Program-made: the position numbers and the translations under genes | NCBI RefSeq assembly: GCF_001613405.1 | Contig: NZ_BDCH01000005.1 | Span: 1 to 64,000 of the forward strand | Source: Nocardia crassostreae | GTDB taxonomy: Bacteria > Actinomycetota > Actinomycetes > Mycobacteriales > Mycobacteriaceae | Direction of reading: 5' to 3' | DNA: 64,000 nucleotides | Notes under the pieces: model-generated | What the model was told of the DNA's origin: nothing | Seen by the model: the letters and a program-made list of their open reading frames with translations, nothing else | Databases searched by the model: none | In this document: piece by piece, positions 40,286 to 49,777 of the stretch | Numbering within the stretch: position 1 is the first letter of the stretch | Layout: each line of letters opens with the position of its first letter

Positions 40286-40624
40286 TCAGAAGCCGGGCAG
40301 CATGCCGCCGCCACCGCCGAGCCCGCCGGCCAGCGGGCCCAGCCGTTCCGCGGCCAGGTTCTGCGCATTGTTCATGGCGTCGTTGAGCGCGCCGATGACC
40401 AGATCCTGCAGGGTGTCGACATCCTCCGGATCGACGATCTTGGGATCGATGGTCAGCGCCAGCACCTCGCCGGTGGCGCGAATCTTGGCGCGCACCAGGC
40501 CGCCGCCCGCCTCGCCCTCCACCTCGGACTCCGCGATCTCCTGCTGCGCGGCCATGACGGCCTGCTGCATCTGCTGGGCCTGGGCCATCAACTGCTGGAT
40601 ATCGAACTCTCCACCGGGCTGCAC
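40286..40624 (-). CDS. YbaB/EbfC nucleoid-associated protein
   Basis: A 112-residue DNA-binding protein. The core AQQMQQAVMAAQQEIAESEVEG and ALNDAMNNAQNLAAERLGPL helices flank a beta sheet with GLVRAKIRATGEVLALTIDP. The C-terminus is Gly-rich. The frame opens to 40777, but the start is placed at GTG 40624 with AGAGGA upstream. It is co-transcribed with recR. Confidence 0.94.
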   Translation of the reverse strand: MQPGGEFDIQQLMAQAQQMQQAVMAAQQEIAESEVEGEAGGGLVRAKIRATGEVLALTIDPKIVDPEDVDTLQDLVIGALNDAMNNAQNLAAERLGPLAGGLGGGGGMLPGF

Positions 40625-40703
40625 GGGGTGTCCTCTCTGCGGGGAACTTTTCGTCCCCCAGCCTAGTCGCGGACCCGGCGTACTCGACCCGCCCCCGGCG
40701 ATA

Positions 40704-40732
40704 GGGGTTTGGGGGCCAGGCCCCCAAACCCC
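40704..40732. repeat. Perfect GC-rich inverted repeat between ybaB and merR
   Basis: GGGGTTTGGGGGCC and its exact complement are separated by one base; as RNA this gives a 12-bp stem with a 5-base loop on either strand. It lies between the divergent ybaB and merR genes, so it is not an obvious terminator. Similar G-run hairpins occur at 15549-15586. This may be a dispersed intergenic repeat. Confidence 0.6.
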
Positions 40733-40769
40733 CTTAGCTTGACTCTCCCCCGGGAGGAGAGTGTTCGCT

Positions 40770-41594
40770 GTGAGCATGACAGCAACGGTTCCGATCGGTG
40801 AGTTCTCCCGGCTCAGCCACCTCAGTGTGAAGGCGCTGCGCTACTACCACGAGATCGACCTGCTGGAACCCGCCGATATCGATCCCAGCTCCGGCTATCG
40901 GTTCTATTCGACCGATCAGGTGGAGCAGGCGCATCTCATTCGCCGGTTGCGCGATCTGAACATGCCCGTGCCCGAGATTCGGGAGGTCCTGGCCGCACCG
41001 GATCGGGAATCGCGCGATGCCGCGCTGCGGGCGCACCTCGAACGCATGGAGGCCGAACTCATACGCACCCGTGATGTGGTGGCCTCGCTGCGCACGCTGC
41101 TGCTGCCGCCGAGCCGGATCGCCGTCGAGGTCGAATACCGTTCCATTCCAAGCCATCCCACGCTGGCTGTGGCCGAGACGGTGGCGCGGGACCGTATCGA
41201 CGACTGGTGCGACAGCTCGTTCGGCGCGCTGTACGGGACGCTGGAGAGCGCGGGCATCCAGCCGGACGGGCCCGGCGGAGCCACCTATTCGCTGGAGTTC
41301 TTCGAGGAGGACAAGGGCGAGGTGGTGGCCCTCGTCCCCATCGCACCGGCCGACCGGGACCGCGCCGCGGCGCACGGGACCGTGCTGGAACTGCCCGCCC
41401 GCCGATTCGCCATTGCCGTGCACCACGGACCGTTCACCGATTTCGACCTCACCTACGGGGCCCTCGGCTCCCATGTGGCCGAACACGACGCCGCGCTCGC
41501 CGAACCCATTCGCGAACGCTATCTGGCCGGACCCGGCGAGGTCGAGCCGGCCGAGTACATCACCGAAATCTGCTGGCCCATTGGTCGGCTCTGA
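40770..41594 (+). CDS. MerR-family regulator with GyrI-like effector domain
   Basis: About 275 residues. The N-terminal MerR winged helix (IGEFSRLSHLSVKALRYYHEIDLL and SSGYRFYSTDQVEQAHLIRRLRDL, about 8-75) is followed by a dimerisation coiled coil and a GyrI/AraC-effector-like domain (about 125-275) that binds hydrophobic ligands, as in BmrR. GGGAGGAG precedes GTG 40770 by about 10 bases; ATG 40776 is an alternative. The VOC gene is 12 bases downstream and probably its target. Confidence 0.88.
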   Translation: MSMTATVPIGEFSRLSHLSVKALRYYHEIDLLEPADIDPSSGYRFYSTDQVEQAHLIRRLRDLNMPVPEIREVLAAPDRESRDAALRAHLERMEAELIRTRDVVASLRTLLLPPSRIAVEVEYRSIPSHPTLAVAETVARDRIDDWCDSSFGALYGTLESAGIQPDGPGGATYSLEFFEEDKGEVVALVPIAPADRDRAAAHGTVLELPARRFAIAVHHGPFTDFDLTYGALGSHVAEHDAALAEPIRERYLAGPGEVEPAEYITEICWPIGRL

Positions 41595-41606
41595 AAGGAC
41601 AGCACC

Positions 41607-41957
41607 ATGACAGTGCAGATCGCCAACATCACCTTCGACTGCGAGAACGCCGCCGAACTGGCCGGATTCTGGGCCCAATTGCTCGAATTGCCGGTGGACT
41701 CGGAGGCCACTGCCGACTTCACCACCGTCGGCCGGAGCGCGGGCGCGTCACCGCTGCTCATGTTCATCCGCGTTCCGGACAAGACGCCCGGCAAGAACGT
41801 CGTCCACCTGGACCTGACCGCCGACGATCTGCCCGCCCGGATCGACCGCGCGATCGCCCTCGGCGCCAAGCACATCGCCGATTTCGACGAGTACGGCGGC
41901 CAATGGACCACCATGGCCGACCCGGAGGGCAACCTCTTCGATATCGCCGCGAGTTAG
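41607..41957 (+). CDS. VOC-family (glyoxalase/bleomycin-resistance fold) protein
   Basis: A 116-residue single-unit VOC protein. NITFDCENAAELAGFWAQLLELP and HLDLTADDLPARIDRAIALGAKHIADF, then WTTMADPEGNLFDI, are typical of the actinobacterial glyoxalase-like subgroup. AAAGGA sits 8 bases before the ATG. It is in an operon with the MerR regulator. Metal-dependent lyase, dioxygenase or drug-binding roles are possible. Its last 4 bases overlap the end of the next gene on the other strand. Confidence 0.88.
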   Translation: MTVQIANITFDCENAAELAGFWAQLLELPVDSEATADFTTVGRSAGASPLLMFIRVPDKTPGKNVVHLDLTADDLPARIDRAIALGAKHIADFDEYGGQWTTMADPEGNLFDIAAS

Positions 41958-42391
41958 GCGAGTTCCTTCTTCAGGTTCTCGAGCACCTCGGCCTGGATCT
42001 TCTTCAAGCCGAGCGGGGCGAAGATGCCCTCGAAGATGCCGCCGATGCCGCCCGCGCCCTTCCAGCTGGTGCGCACGGTGACCAGCGAGCCCGCGCCGGA
42101 CGGTGTCACGGTCCAGGTGGTGACCATGGAGGAGTTCGAATCCCGTTCCGTCACCATGGAATCCGAGACCGAGACGGCGGCGCGCACATTGCGCACCCGC
42201 TTCTCGGTGGCCTGCAGGGTCCACTCGGCCACGGTGCCGGCGCCCTTGCCGCCCTCGACCACCTTGTAATCGCGGTAGTGCGGCGAGAGGATGCGCGGGC
42301 GCACCGACTCGTAGTCCGCGATCGCGTCGAGGGCCCGCTTCGGATCGGCCGTCACGACGATCGAACTGGAGGCGCTGACCTGTCCCACCAT
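41954..42391 (-). CDS. SRPBCC-family protein (Rv3718c-like)
   Basis: A 145-residue START-like ligand-binding protein. SASSSIVVTADPKRALDAIADYESVRPRIL is the typical N-terminus, and the C-terminal helix FAPLGLKKIQAEVLENLKKEL closes the cavity. The frame opens to 42445; ATG 42391 with AAGGAG is chosen. M. tuberculosis has the homologous small gene Rv3718c between recR-ybaB and the tmsA-tmsB pair, as here, so this is a conserved neighbourhood. Ligand unknown. Confidence 0.82.
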   Translation of the reverse strand: MVGQVSASSSIVVTADPKRALDAIADYESVRPRILSPHYRDYKVVEGGKGAGTVAEWTLQATEKRVRNVRAAVSVSDSMVTERDSNSSMVTTWTVTPSGAGSLVTVRTSWKGAGGIGGIFEGIFAPLGLKKIQAEVLENLKKELA

Positions 42392-42520
42392 GTGCTCCTT
42401 ATTGATTCCCCGGCTCTGGTGCCGCCCGGTTATGCTACGCCGCAACCCAGCGCGACTGGATTTCGTCTGTAGTACCCGGGGTACAGGTACCCGGTTTCAT
42501 CGAGGGGAATCGTTCCAACC

Positions 42521-43081
42521 ATGCACACCGTGCGCCGCGTCAAGAACGTGGTGTCGTATCTCGCTGCCGTCGTCATCGGATGCGCGCTCCTCGTCGGCGG
42601 TGTCGTCACGCTCGGCGACTCCGGGAGCGGAAAGGTCATGTGCGGCAACCGGGAGATGCATCCCGGTGACACCTGCACCACCACCCGCAAGGGGAAGACC
42701 ACCGAACGCAGCTATGACGAACAGAAGGAGAGCAACGGCTGGACGCCCTGGATCCTGTTCGGCATCGGCGGACTGCTCGCCGTGGGCGGCGCGGTCATGC
42801 TGATCGGCGAGTTCAAGCGTTCCCCGGGCGGCGGGGGCGGCGGGAGCAATGGCCCGGGACCCGGCATGCCGCCGCAGTTCCCGCCGAACCAGCCCTATCC
42901 GCAGCCGGGCCCGCAGTACGGGTACGCCCCGAATTACGTTGCACCGCAAGGCTATGCCGCTCCGCAGGGTTATCCCGCACCGCCGCAGTACGGCCCGCCG
43001 CCCGGTTACGGCGCTCCGCCGCAGGGTTATCCCCAGCCGGGTTGTGCCCCGCCGGGTTATCCGCCGCAGCAGCGTTACTGA
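42521..43081 (+). CDS. Membrane protein with Pro/Gly/Tyr repeat tail
   Basis: A 186-residue protein with two membrane segments (about 10-31 and 74-94). The short loop between them has two cysteines (VMCGNREMHPGDTC) that could form a disulfide outside. The C-terminal ~90 residues are an imperfect repeat of PQGYPAPPQYGPPPGYGAP type, a low-complexity tail seen in many actinobacterial envelope proteins. Function is unknown. A good terminator follows. Confidence 0.75.
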   Translation: MHTVRRVKNVVSYLAAVVIGCALLVGGVVTLGDSGSGKVMCGNREMHPGDTCTTTRKGKTTERSYDEQKESNGWTPWILFGIGGLLAVGGAVMLIGEFKRSPGGGGGGSNGPGPGMPPQFPPNQPYPQPGPQYGYAPNYVAPQGYAAPQGYPAPPQYGPPPGYGAPPQGYPQPGCAPPGYPPQQRY

Positions 43082-43096
43082 TCCCGATCCGATAGC

Positions 43097-43142
43097 CGAA
43101 TGGCCGCGCGCCCATCACATAGGGCGCGCGGTCATTCGTTTT
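43097..43142 (+). terminator. Intrinsic terminator after the Pro/Gly/Tyr-tailed membrane protein
   Basis: A 17-bp stem (43097-43113 with 43122-43138, one G-U pair) and an 8-base loop are followed by TTTT. It lies 15 bases after the stop codon. Confidence 0.88.
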
Positions 43143-43302
43143 CAAATCGTTAGCCGAAGTAAGAATGATCACCACGGGACCGGGAATAGCCTCGGATATG
43201 GCAGGTAGTTCCGCACGCGCACATGCAAACTGTGCGTGAAAAACCGCCCCGCCGGTGTTCTCCTACTGGCCGCACCCGGCGGTGCACGATAGCGTTCCGA
43301 GG

Positions 43303-44742
43303 GTGGCAGTGAGTCTGTTGGGGAAGGTCGGCCGCGCACCGGCCGCACAGGAATCAGGTTTTGCCGCGCACCGCGCCGGGGTCGATCGACTGCTGGCGTC
43401 CTATCGTGCGATACCGCCCGACGCCAATGTCCGGCTGGCCAAGAAGACATCCAATCTGTTCCGCGCGCGGGCCAAGAATACCGCCCCCGGCCTGGACGTT
43501 TCCGGTCTGGACCGGGTCATCGCGGTGGACCCGCAGGCGCGCACCGCCGAAGTGGCGGGCATGACCACCTACGAGGATCTGGTCGCCACCACCCTGCGAT
43601 ACGGGCTGGCGCCGCTGGTGGTGCCGCAGCTGAAGACCATCACCCTGGGCGGAGCGGTCACCGGACTCGGCATCGAATCGTCCTCGTTCCGCAATGGCCT
43701 CCCGCACGAATCGGTGCTGGAGATGGACGTGCTGACCGGATCCGACGAGATCGTCACCGCCACCCCGGACGGAGCGAACGCCGAGCTGTTCCGGGGTTTC
43801 CCGAACTCCTACGGGACCCTCGGGTACTCCACCCGCCTGAAGATCGAGCTGGAAACGGTGAAACCGTTTGTGGCGCTGCGGCACTTGCGGTTTCATGAAC
43901 TGCGGGAGCTGGAGGCGGCCATGGCGCAGATCATCGCGGACCGCTCGTACGCCGGTGAGCAGGTCGACTATCTCGACGGCGTGGTGTTCACCGCCGACGA
44001 GAGCTATCTGGTGCTCGGCCGCCAGACCGATGAACCGGGCCCGGTCAGCGATTACACCGGGATGGACATCTTCTACCGGTCGATCCAGCACGACGGCAAG
44101 GAACCGAAACGCGATCGGCTGACCATCGGCGACTACCTGTGGCGCTGGGACACCGACTGGTTCTGGTGCTCGCGGGCCTTCGGCGCGCAGAATCCGCGCA
44201 TCCGCCGGTTCTGGCCCAAGCAGTACCGGCGCAGCAGCTTCTACTGGAAGCTCATCGCGCTCGATCACAAGTTCCATATCGGCGACAGGCTGGAGGCCCG
44301 CCAGGGCAATCTGCCGCGGGAGCGGGTGGTGCAGGACATCGAGGTGCCCATCGAGCGCACCGCCGACTTCCTGGACTGGTTCCTGCGGGACATACCGATC
44401 GAGCCGATCTGGTTGTGCCCATTGCGATTGCGCGATACCGGCGACGGTGAGCGGCCGTGGCCGCTGTGCCCGCTGGAACCGAATCGCACCTATGTGAACG
44501 TCGGCTTCTGGTCGGCGGTGCCGACCGTGGCCGGTCAGATCGAGGGCGCGGCCAATCGCGCCATCGAACGCGAGGTGTCCGCCCTCGACGGGCACAAATC
44601 GCTGTACTCGGATTCCTACTACGACAAAGACGAGTTCGCCGACCTGTATTACGGCGGCGACACGTATTCCAAACTCAAGCAGCACTACGACCCGGATCAT
44701 CGTTTACTGGATCTGTATTCGAAGGCGGTGCAACGCAAGTGA
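43303..44742 (+). CDS. tmsA: FAD-dependent oxidoreductase of 10-methyl fatty acid synthesis
   Basis: This protein (also called BfaA; Rv3719-like) is expected to reduce the 10-methylene fatty acyl intermediate to 10-methyl (tuberculostearic) acid. It has a VAO/DprE1-type FAD-binding domain (about 50-220; TLGGAVTGLGIESSSFRNGLPHE split across the flavin loop) and a DUF-type C-terminal cap. Start GTG 43303 is preferred; the frame opens to 43255 and GTG 43309 is also possible. Its stop overlaps the start of tmsB (GTGA), so the two are translationally coupled. About 479 residues, normal for the family. Confidence 0.9.
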   Translation: MAVSLLGKVGRAPAAQESGFAAHRAGVDRLLASYRAIPPDANVRLAKKTSNLFRARAKNTAPGLDVSGLDRVIAVDPQARTAEVAGMTTYEDLVATTLRYGLAPLVVPQLKTITLGGAVTGLGIESSSFRNGLPHESVLEMDVLTGSDEIVTATPDGANAELFRGFPNSYGTLGYSTRLKIELETVKPFVALRHLRFHELRELEAAMAQIIADRSYAGEQVDYLDGVVFTADESYLVLGRQTDEPGPVSDYTGMDIFYRSIQHDGKEPKRDRLTIGDYLWRWDTDWFWCSRAFGAQNPRIRRFWPKQYRRSSFYWKLIALDHKFHIGDRLEARQGNLPRERVVQDIEVPIERTADFLDWFLRDIPIEPIWLCPLRLRDTGDGERPWPLCPLEPNRTYVNVGFWSAVPTVAGQIEGAANRAIEREVSALDGHKSLYSDSYYDKDEFADLYYGGDTYSKLKQHYDPDHRLLDLYSKAVQRK

Positions 44743-46055
44743 CCACGTTCAAGGACCGTTCCGACGTTTTCGCCGAGCTCGGGAGCAAGCTCAGCATTGC
44801 CGAGATCTTCGAGACCCTCATCGACGGGCCGATGCCGATTCGCTTCACGGCGTACGACGGCAGTACCACCGGCCCGGCCGACTCGAAATTCGGCCTGGAG
44901 ATCAAGAACCCGCGCGGGGTCAACTACATCGCCACCGCGCCGGGCGATCTGGGCGTGGCCCGCGCCTATATCGCGGGCGATATGGAGGCCACGGGCGTCC
45001 ATCCCGGTGACCCGTACGACCTGCTGAGGGCCCTGGGCAACTTGAAGTTCCACCGCCCCACCGCCCTGCAGCTGGTCGTCATCGCGCGCTCGCTGGGCTG
45101 GGAACTGCTCAAGCCCATCGCGCCGCCGCCGCAGGAGACGCTGCCGCGCTGGCGGCGCATCGCGCTGGAAGGCTTGCGGCACTCCAAGACTCGCGATGCC
45201 GAGGCCATCCACCACCACTACGACGTCTCCAATACCTTCTACGAGTACGTGCTGGGCCCGTCCATGACCTACACCTGCGCGGTGTACGGGGACGAGGACT
45301 GGACCCTCGAGCAGGCGCAGGAGAACAAGTACCGGCTGGTCTTCGAGAAGCTGAATCTGAAGGCCGGTGACCGGCTGCTCGATATCGGCTGCGGCTGGGG
45401 CGGCATGGTGCGCTACGCCGCCAAGCGGGGCGTCAAGGTCATCGGCGCGACCCTGTCGGCCGAACAGGCCGAATGGGCGCAGGCCAAGATTGCCGAGGAG
45501 GGCCTGTCCGACCTGGCCGAGGTGCGCCACTCCGATTACCGCGATGTCACCGAGAGCGGTTTCGACGCCGTCTCCTCCATCGGCCTCACCGAGCACATCG
45601 GCGTGCACAACTATCCGGCCTACTTCGAGTTCATGAAGTCCAAGCTGCGTGAGGGCGGCCTGTTCCTCAATCACTCGATCACCCGCCCCGACAACACCCG
45701 CACCACCAAGGCGGGCGATTTCATCGACCGCTACGTCTTCCCCGACGGCGAACTGGCGGGCTCGGGCCGCATCATCTCCGAGATCCAGAACGTGGGCCTG
45801 GAGGTCCTGCACGAAGAGGACCTGCGCCGCCACTACGCGCTGACCCTCGCCGAATGGTGCGACAACCTGGTCCGGAACTGGGACGCCGCCGTCGCCGAGG
45901 TCGGCGAGGGCACCGCCAAGGTCTGGGGCCTCTATATGGCGGGCTGCCAGCTCGGCTTCGAAACCAATGTCGTCCAGCTACACCAGGTGCTGGGCGTCAA
46001 ACTGGGCGCGGACAAGGCCTGGACGGTCCCGCTGCGCCCGTGGTGGAACGCCTGA
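44739..46055 (+). CDS. tmsB: SAM-dependent fatty acyl methyltransferase (cyclopropane synthase-like)
   Basis: This protein (also BfaB; Rv3720-like) transfers a methyl group from SAM to the double bond of oleoyl phospholipid, forming a 10-methylene product. The SAM motif I is LDIGCGWGG (214-222). Upstream HHHYDVSNTFYEYVLGPSMTYTCA and downstream SIGLTEHIG are cyclopropane synthase hallmarks. The 438-residue length includes the usual N-terminal lipid-binding domain. GTG start overlaps the tmsA stop. With tmsA it implies tuberculostearate in the membrane. Confidence 0.93.
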   Translation: MTTFKDRSDVFAELGSKLSIAEIFETLIDGPMPIRFTAYDGSTTGPADSKFGLEIKNPRGVNYIATAPGDLGVARAYIAGDMEATGVHPGDPYDLLRALGNLKFHRPTALQLVVIARSLGWELLKPIAPPPQETLPRWRRIALEGLRHSKTRDAEAIHHHYDVSNTFYEYVLGPSMTYTCAVYGDEDWTLEQAQENKYRLVFEKLNLKAGDRLLDIGCGWGGMVRYAAKRGVKVIGATLSAEQAEWAQAKIAEEGLSDLAEVRHSDYRDVTESGFDAVSSIGLTEHIGVHNYPAYFEFMKSKLREGGLFLNHSITRPDNTRTTKAGDFIDRYVFPDGELAGSGRIISEIQNVGLEVLHEEDLRRHYALTLAEWCDNLVRNWDAAVAEVGEGTAKVWGLYMAGCQLGFETNVVQLHQVLGVKLGADKAWTVPLRPWWNA

Positions 46056-46076
46056 CCGGAACCCTCGGCGCCTTCC

Positions 46077-49000
46077 TCACAGGGAATCCAGGAAGGCGCG
46101 GGGCAGTTCCACCCCGTCGGTATTGCCCAGGGGCATCTCGGTGCGCAGCGTGCGCAGCACATTCTGCACACCGGGCCCCGCGTCCTGGATGGGACGCGGC
46201 CAGCCGAGGTCGGCACAGCGGAGGACGACCGGGGTGAGGACCGCTATGGCCTCACCCATCCAACCGGCGGCCGAGAGGGATTCGGCGAGGAGCAGGGCGG
46301 AGTCGAGTTCGGCTCGGGGACGGCGCTTTTCGCGGATGCGGCCGTGCAGGGCGCGGGCGCGTTTGACGAGGGTGTCGTCGGTGCCGAGCGGGGCCAGATC
46401 ATCGGCGTAGGCGCGGTCGACCCCGGCGTAGTGCCGGGCGAGCAGGGCGCGGATGGTGGCGATCTCCTCGGCCTCCGCGGCCAGCACGGCCGCGCCGGGT
46501 GAGATGGCGGACCGGGCGGATAGGCGGATCGGTGACCAGCCCGGCGGTGAGCTGATCGGCGGGCAGGCCCAGGCGCAGCCGTTCGGCGCGAATATGCGCC
46601 GCCAGGCGGGTGAGCTTGCGGTCCATGGCGATTCGGGCGCCCTCGTCGAGCCGGGCGGCGGCGGTGTCCAGATCGCCACGGCGATAGGCGACCTCGCCCA
46701 GCAGCGCGCCCGCCACCCGGACCGGGTGTGAGCGCGGACCGGAGCGGTCCCGCGCGGTCTGCCAGGCTTGTTCGAAAAACTGTGTGGCCGTGGTGATATC
46801 GAGCTGCTCATAGGCGGCATCACCCTGGCCGCAGAGACCGAAGACCACGCCGAGCGGATCGGCGGAGCGCGCGTGATACGGGGCGGCCCACTCCTGCATG
46901 GTGTTCGCACCCTCGAAATCGAACTCACACAGGCGCACGAAGGACACGAGATTCGCCGCGGTGGACACCGTCCAGGCGGGCAGATCCTCGGCCAGGGCCA
47001 GGCAGTCGGTGAGGCGGTCCATGACGCCGTCGGTGCGATCGCGCGCCACCTGATCGGCGGCCGCCAGGACCGCCGCCTGACATCGCTGGTTGATCGCCTC
47101 CGCATCGGTGGGCGCGCTACGGGCCAGCATATTGGACAGCCGCCCCAGCGCGGTACGGGCCGCGCCCGACTGCTGCAGCGTCACATTGGCCCGCGCCAGC
47201 GCCATGAGCAGCTTGGACCGCGAAGCCACCTGCTGCACCGGCAGTTTCGACACCGTGGCGAACAAGGTCGCAAGCCGGGACCGGTCGATCAGATCCATGC
47301 CGCCGCTCTCGACCAGATCCAGCGCGAACTTGAAATCGGTGGCGGCCAGCGCGTGATCCACCGACTGCCGCAGCATCTGATGTTCGGCGAACCAGCGAGA
47401 TGCCTTGCGGTGCAGGGCCTTCACCTGCCCCGGCTGAGCGCGCTCCAGCCGGGCGCGCAGCTGCTCGGCCACCATGGGCTGCATCCGGTACACGCCGGAA
47501 TCCTCGGAGATCCGATGTATGAACAACTCTCTCTGCTCGGCCTGCTCCAGCAGTTCGGCGGCATCGGTGGCGCCGGTGAGCGCCTCGGCCAGCGAAGCGC
47601 TCACCCGCTCCGGCACCGCGATGGCGGTCAGAAAGTCGAGCATGCGCGGATCCAGCGAATCCAGCACGTTCTCGGCCAGATAGTCGCGAATGGCCTTGTT
47701 GTCCCCGGACAGCCGGGCAATGAGCTGATCCGGATCCTGATCGCCCGCGCGCAGCGACAGACTCGCGAACTGGATGGCCGCGGGCCAGCCGTCGGTGGCG
47801 GCGTGAATCTGCTCGACCTGCCGATCGGTGAGCTCGATACCGGTGCGATCGACCAGGATCTGCCGCGTCTCGTCTCCGGTGAGACGCAGCTGCCCGGACC
47901 CGATCTCGACCAGTTCGTCGGCCACCTGCATGCGGTTCAGCGGCAGCCCGGCGCGCTCCCGGCTGGTGACCACGAAACGCAAATGGTGACAGCCACTGTC
48001 GAGCAGCGCCTCCAGCACCCGGTGCGCTCCCGCATCGGTGACCTGGTGCCAGTCGTCCACGATCACCACAATGGGCGCGCCACCGGCGTGCACCTCGTCG
48101 ATGAGCGCGGTCACCGCATACGACACGGCGTCGGCGGGCCGCTCCTCGAGCACCTGCTCCAGTCCGGCCCCGAGCTCCGGGCGCGCCCTGCGAATGGCGG
48201 CGATGATGTGCGCGAGCAGCCACACCTCGTTGTCGTCATCGCGATCCACGCCGATCCAGGCCACCGGAATACCGCGGTCGGTGAGCTCGGCGCACCACTG
48301 CGCGGCCAGCGTGCTCTTACCGAATCCCGCCGGACCATGGATGACCGCCAGCCGCCGCCGTCCCCCCGCGCGCAGCGGTTCCAGCAGCCGCGGGCGCAGC
48401 ACCGGTTCCCGGGCCGGGCGCGGCGGCCGGAATTTGGTGACGGCCGTGGGCGGCAGGGTCGTTCCGGTACCGCCCGGCGCCGGGAACACACCGCTGGACG
48501 CGGGCTCCGGCGGCCGCAGGCTCAGCGAGCGATTGCGCGGCGCGGTCACCACCGTGCCGGTGCGCTGGCGCGAATACTGCTGGGTGGCATCGGAATCCCC
48601 ATCGGGCCCGCCGTTCGTCGAACCGTCCAGCAGCGCCATCTCATCGGGCACCTGGCCGTGCTCGGATTGGATGCCGCGCAGCATATCCCCGAATTCCACC
48701 GCCGAGCCCGGCCGGTTCACCGGATCCGGGGACATGGCGGCCTCGATGGCCGCGGCCACATCGGCCGGTATCTCCAGCGCCCGCAGATCCGGCAGCGGCT
48801 GGCTCGTGATGCGCAGGAACTGGGCGACGATCTTCTCCCCCGCCTGCCGTTCGTAGGCGGCGTGACCGGTCAGCAAGGCGAACAGGGTGGATCCGAGACC
48901 GTATACATCGGAGCGGACAGTCGGCTCCTCCCCCTTCAGCACCTCCGGGGCGGTGAATGCCGGGGATCCGGTGATCATGCTCGTCGAGGTGCGGAAACCC

Positions 49001-49560
49001 CCTGGGATGCGGGCGATTCCGAAGTCGGTGAGCTGGGGTTCGCCATAGCGGCTCAGCAGCACGTTCGCCGGTTTCACATCCCGGTGCAGCACCTGGGCGC
49101 GATGCGCGGTCTCGATGGCCCCCGCCAGCTTCACCCCGACGCGCAGGGAATCCGACCACGTCAAGGGCCCGTTCTCGCGGACCAGCCGCTCCAGCGACCC
49201 GTGCGTGGCGTACTGCATGACAATGAACGGCCGCCCGGTCGGCGTCACGTCCACCTGCAGGATGTCCACGATATTCGGATGCCCGGACAGCCGCCCCATG
49301 GCCTGTTCCTCGCGCAGGAACCGCTCCCGGCTCTCCTCGTCGATCTCCGAGGACAGCACCTTCACCGCCACCACGCGGTCCAGCGCCCTTTGCGCACAAC
49401 GGAATACGATCCCGAACCCACCCCGGCCGATCTCCTCGGCCTCACCCAGCCCCATGGCCTCGAGCTCGTCGGTGATGCTCATGGTCACGAACCCCTGGGT
49501 GGCGGACTCGGCTCGCGTCGAGTCGCCCCCGGAGCCCCCCGGGTGCGCCTGTGGATTCAT
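46077..49560 (-). CDS. pknK: PknK-type Ser/Thr protein kinase with STAND ATPase domain, frameshifted near its end
   Basis: The N-terminal kinase domain (about 45-295) has GRGGFGIVFR, catalytic HRDVKPANVLL and DFGIAR. A linker (to about 375) leads to an ATPase/MalT-like module with P-loop GPAGFGKST (about 409-417), VIVDDWHQ Walker B and helical repeats. This is the architecture of M. tuberculosis PknK. The main frame ends at 46399 in Arg-rich sequence, while the expected C-terminus (AAEAEEIATIRALLARHYAG...) continues in another frame to 46077. One extra base lies near 46510-46550. Start ATG 49560 has GAGGTGG upstream. Corrected length is about 1160 residues. Confidence 0.85.
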
Positions 49561-49716
49561 CTGGCCACCTCGAACCTGGAAGTGCACGTACCGAGCTTAC
49601 GGGTGGAGTCGGCATCACCCGCACTCATCCAAACGTAGCGCGGCACGCACATGTCTGGTCGGAATTCGGGTTTACCTCCAAATACCCGGCCGGGACGTCG
49701 GGGCTCCGGAAACACA

Positions 49717-49751
49717 CCGGCCCGGGTCGCGGCGATCGCGACCCGGGCCGG
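49717..49751 (-). terminator. Terminator of the fadA-fadB operon
   Basis: A perfect 15-bp stem (49717-49731 and 49737-49751) with a 5-base loop, 26 bases after the fadB stop. On the minus strand it is followed by TGTGTTTCC, a weak T-rich tail. Confidence 0.85.
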
Positions 49752-49777
49752 GTGATTCAGCGCAGCAGCGCCGATGG

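Noticed and set aside
42840..43078. Tandem repeat or CRISPR-like pattern
   Set aside because: The periodicity comes from codons of the Pro/Gly/Tyr tail; unit lengths vary and there are no unique spacers.
46768..49638. Very long plus-strand open frame opposite pknK
   Set aside because: The 956-codon frame is a GC-rich shadow: His/Arg/Gly-rich translation, no domains, while the minus strand encodes clear kinase motifs.
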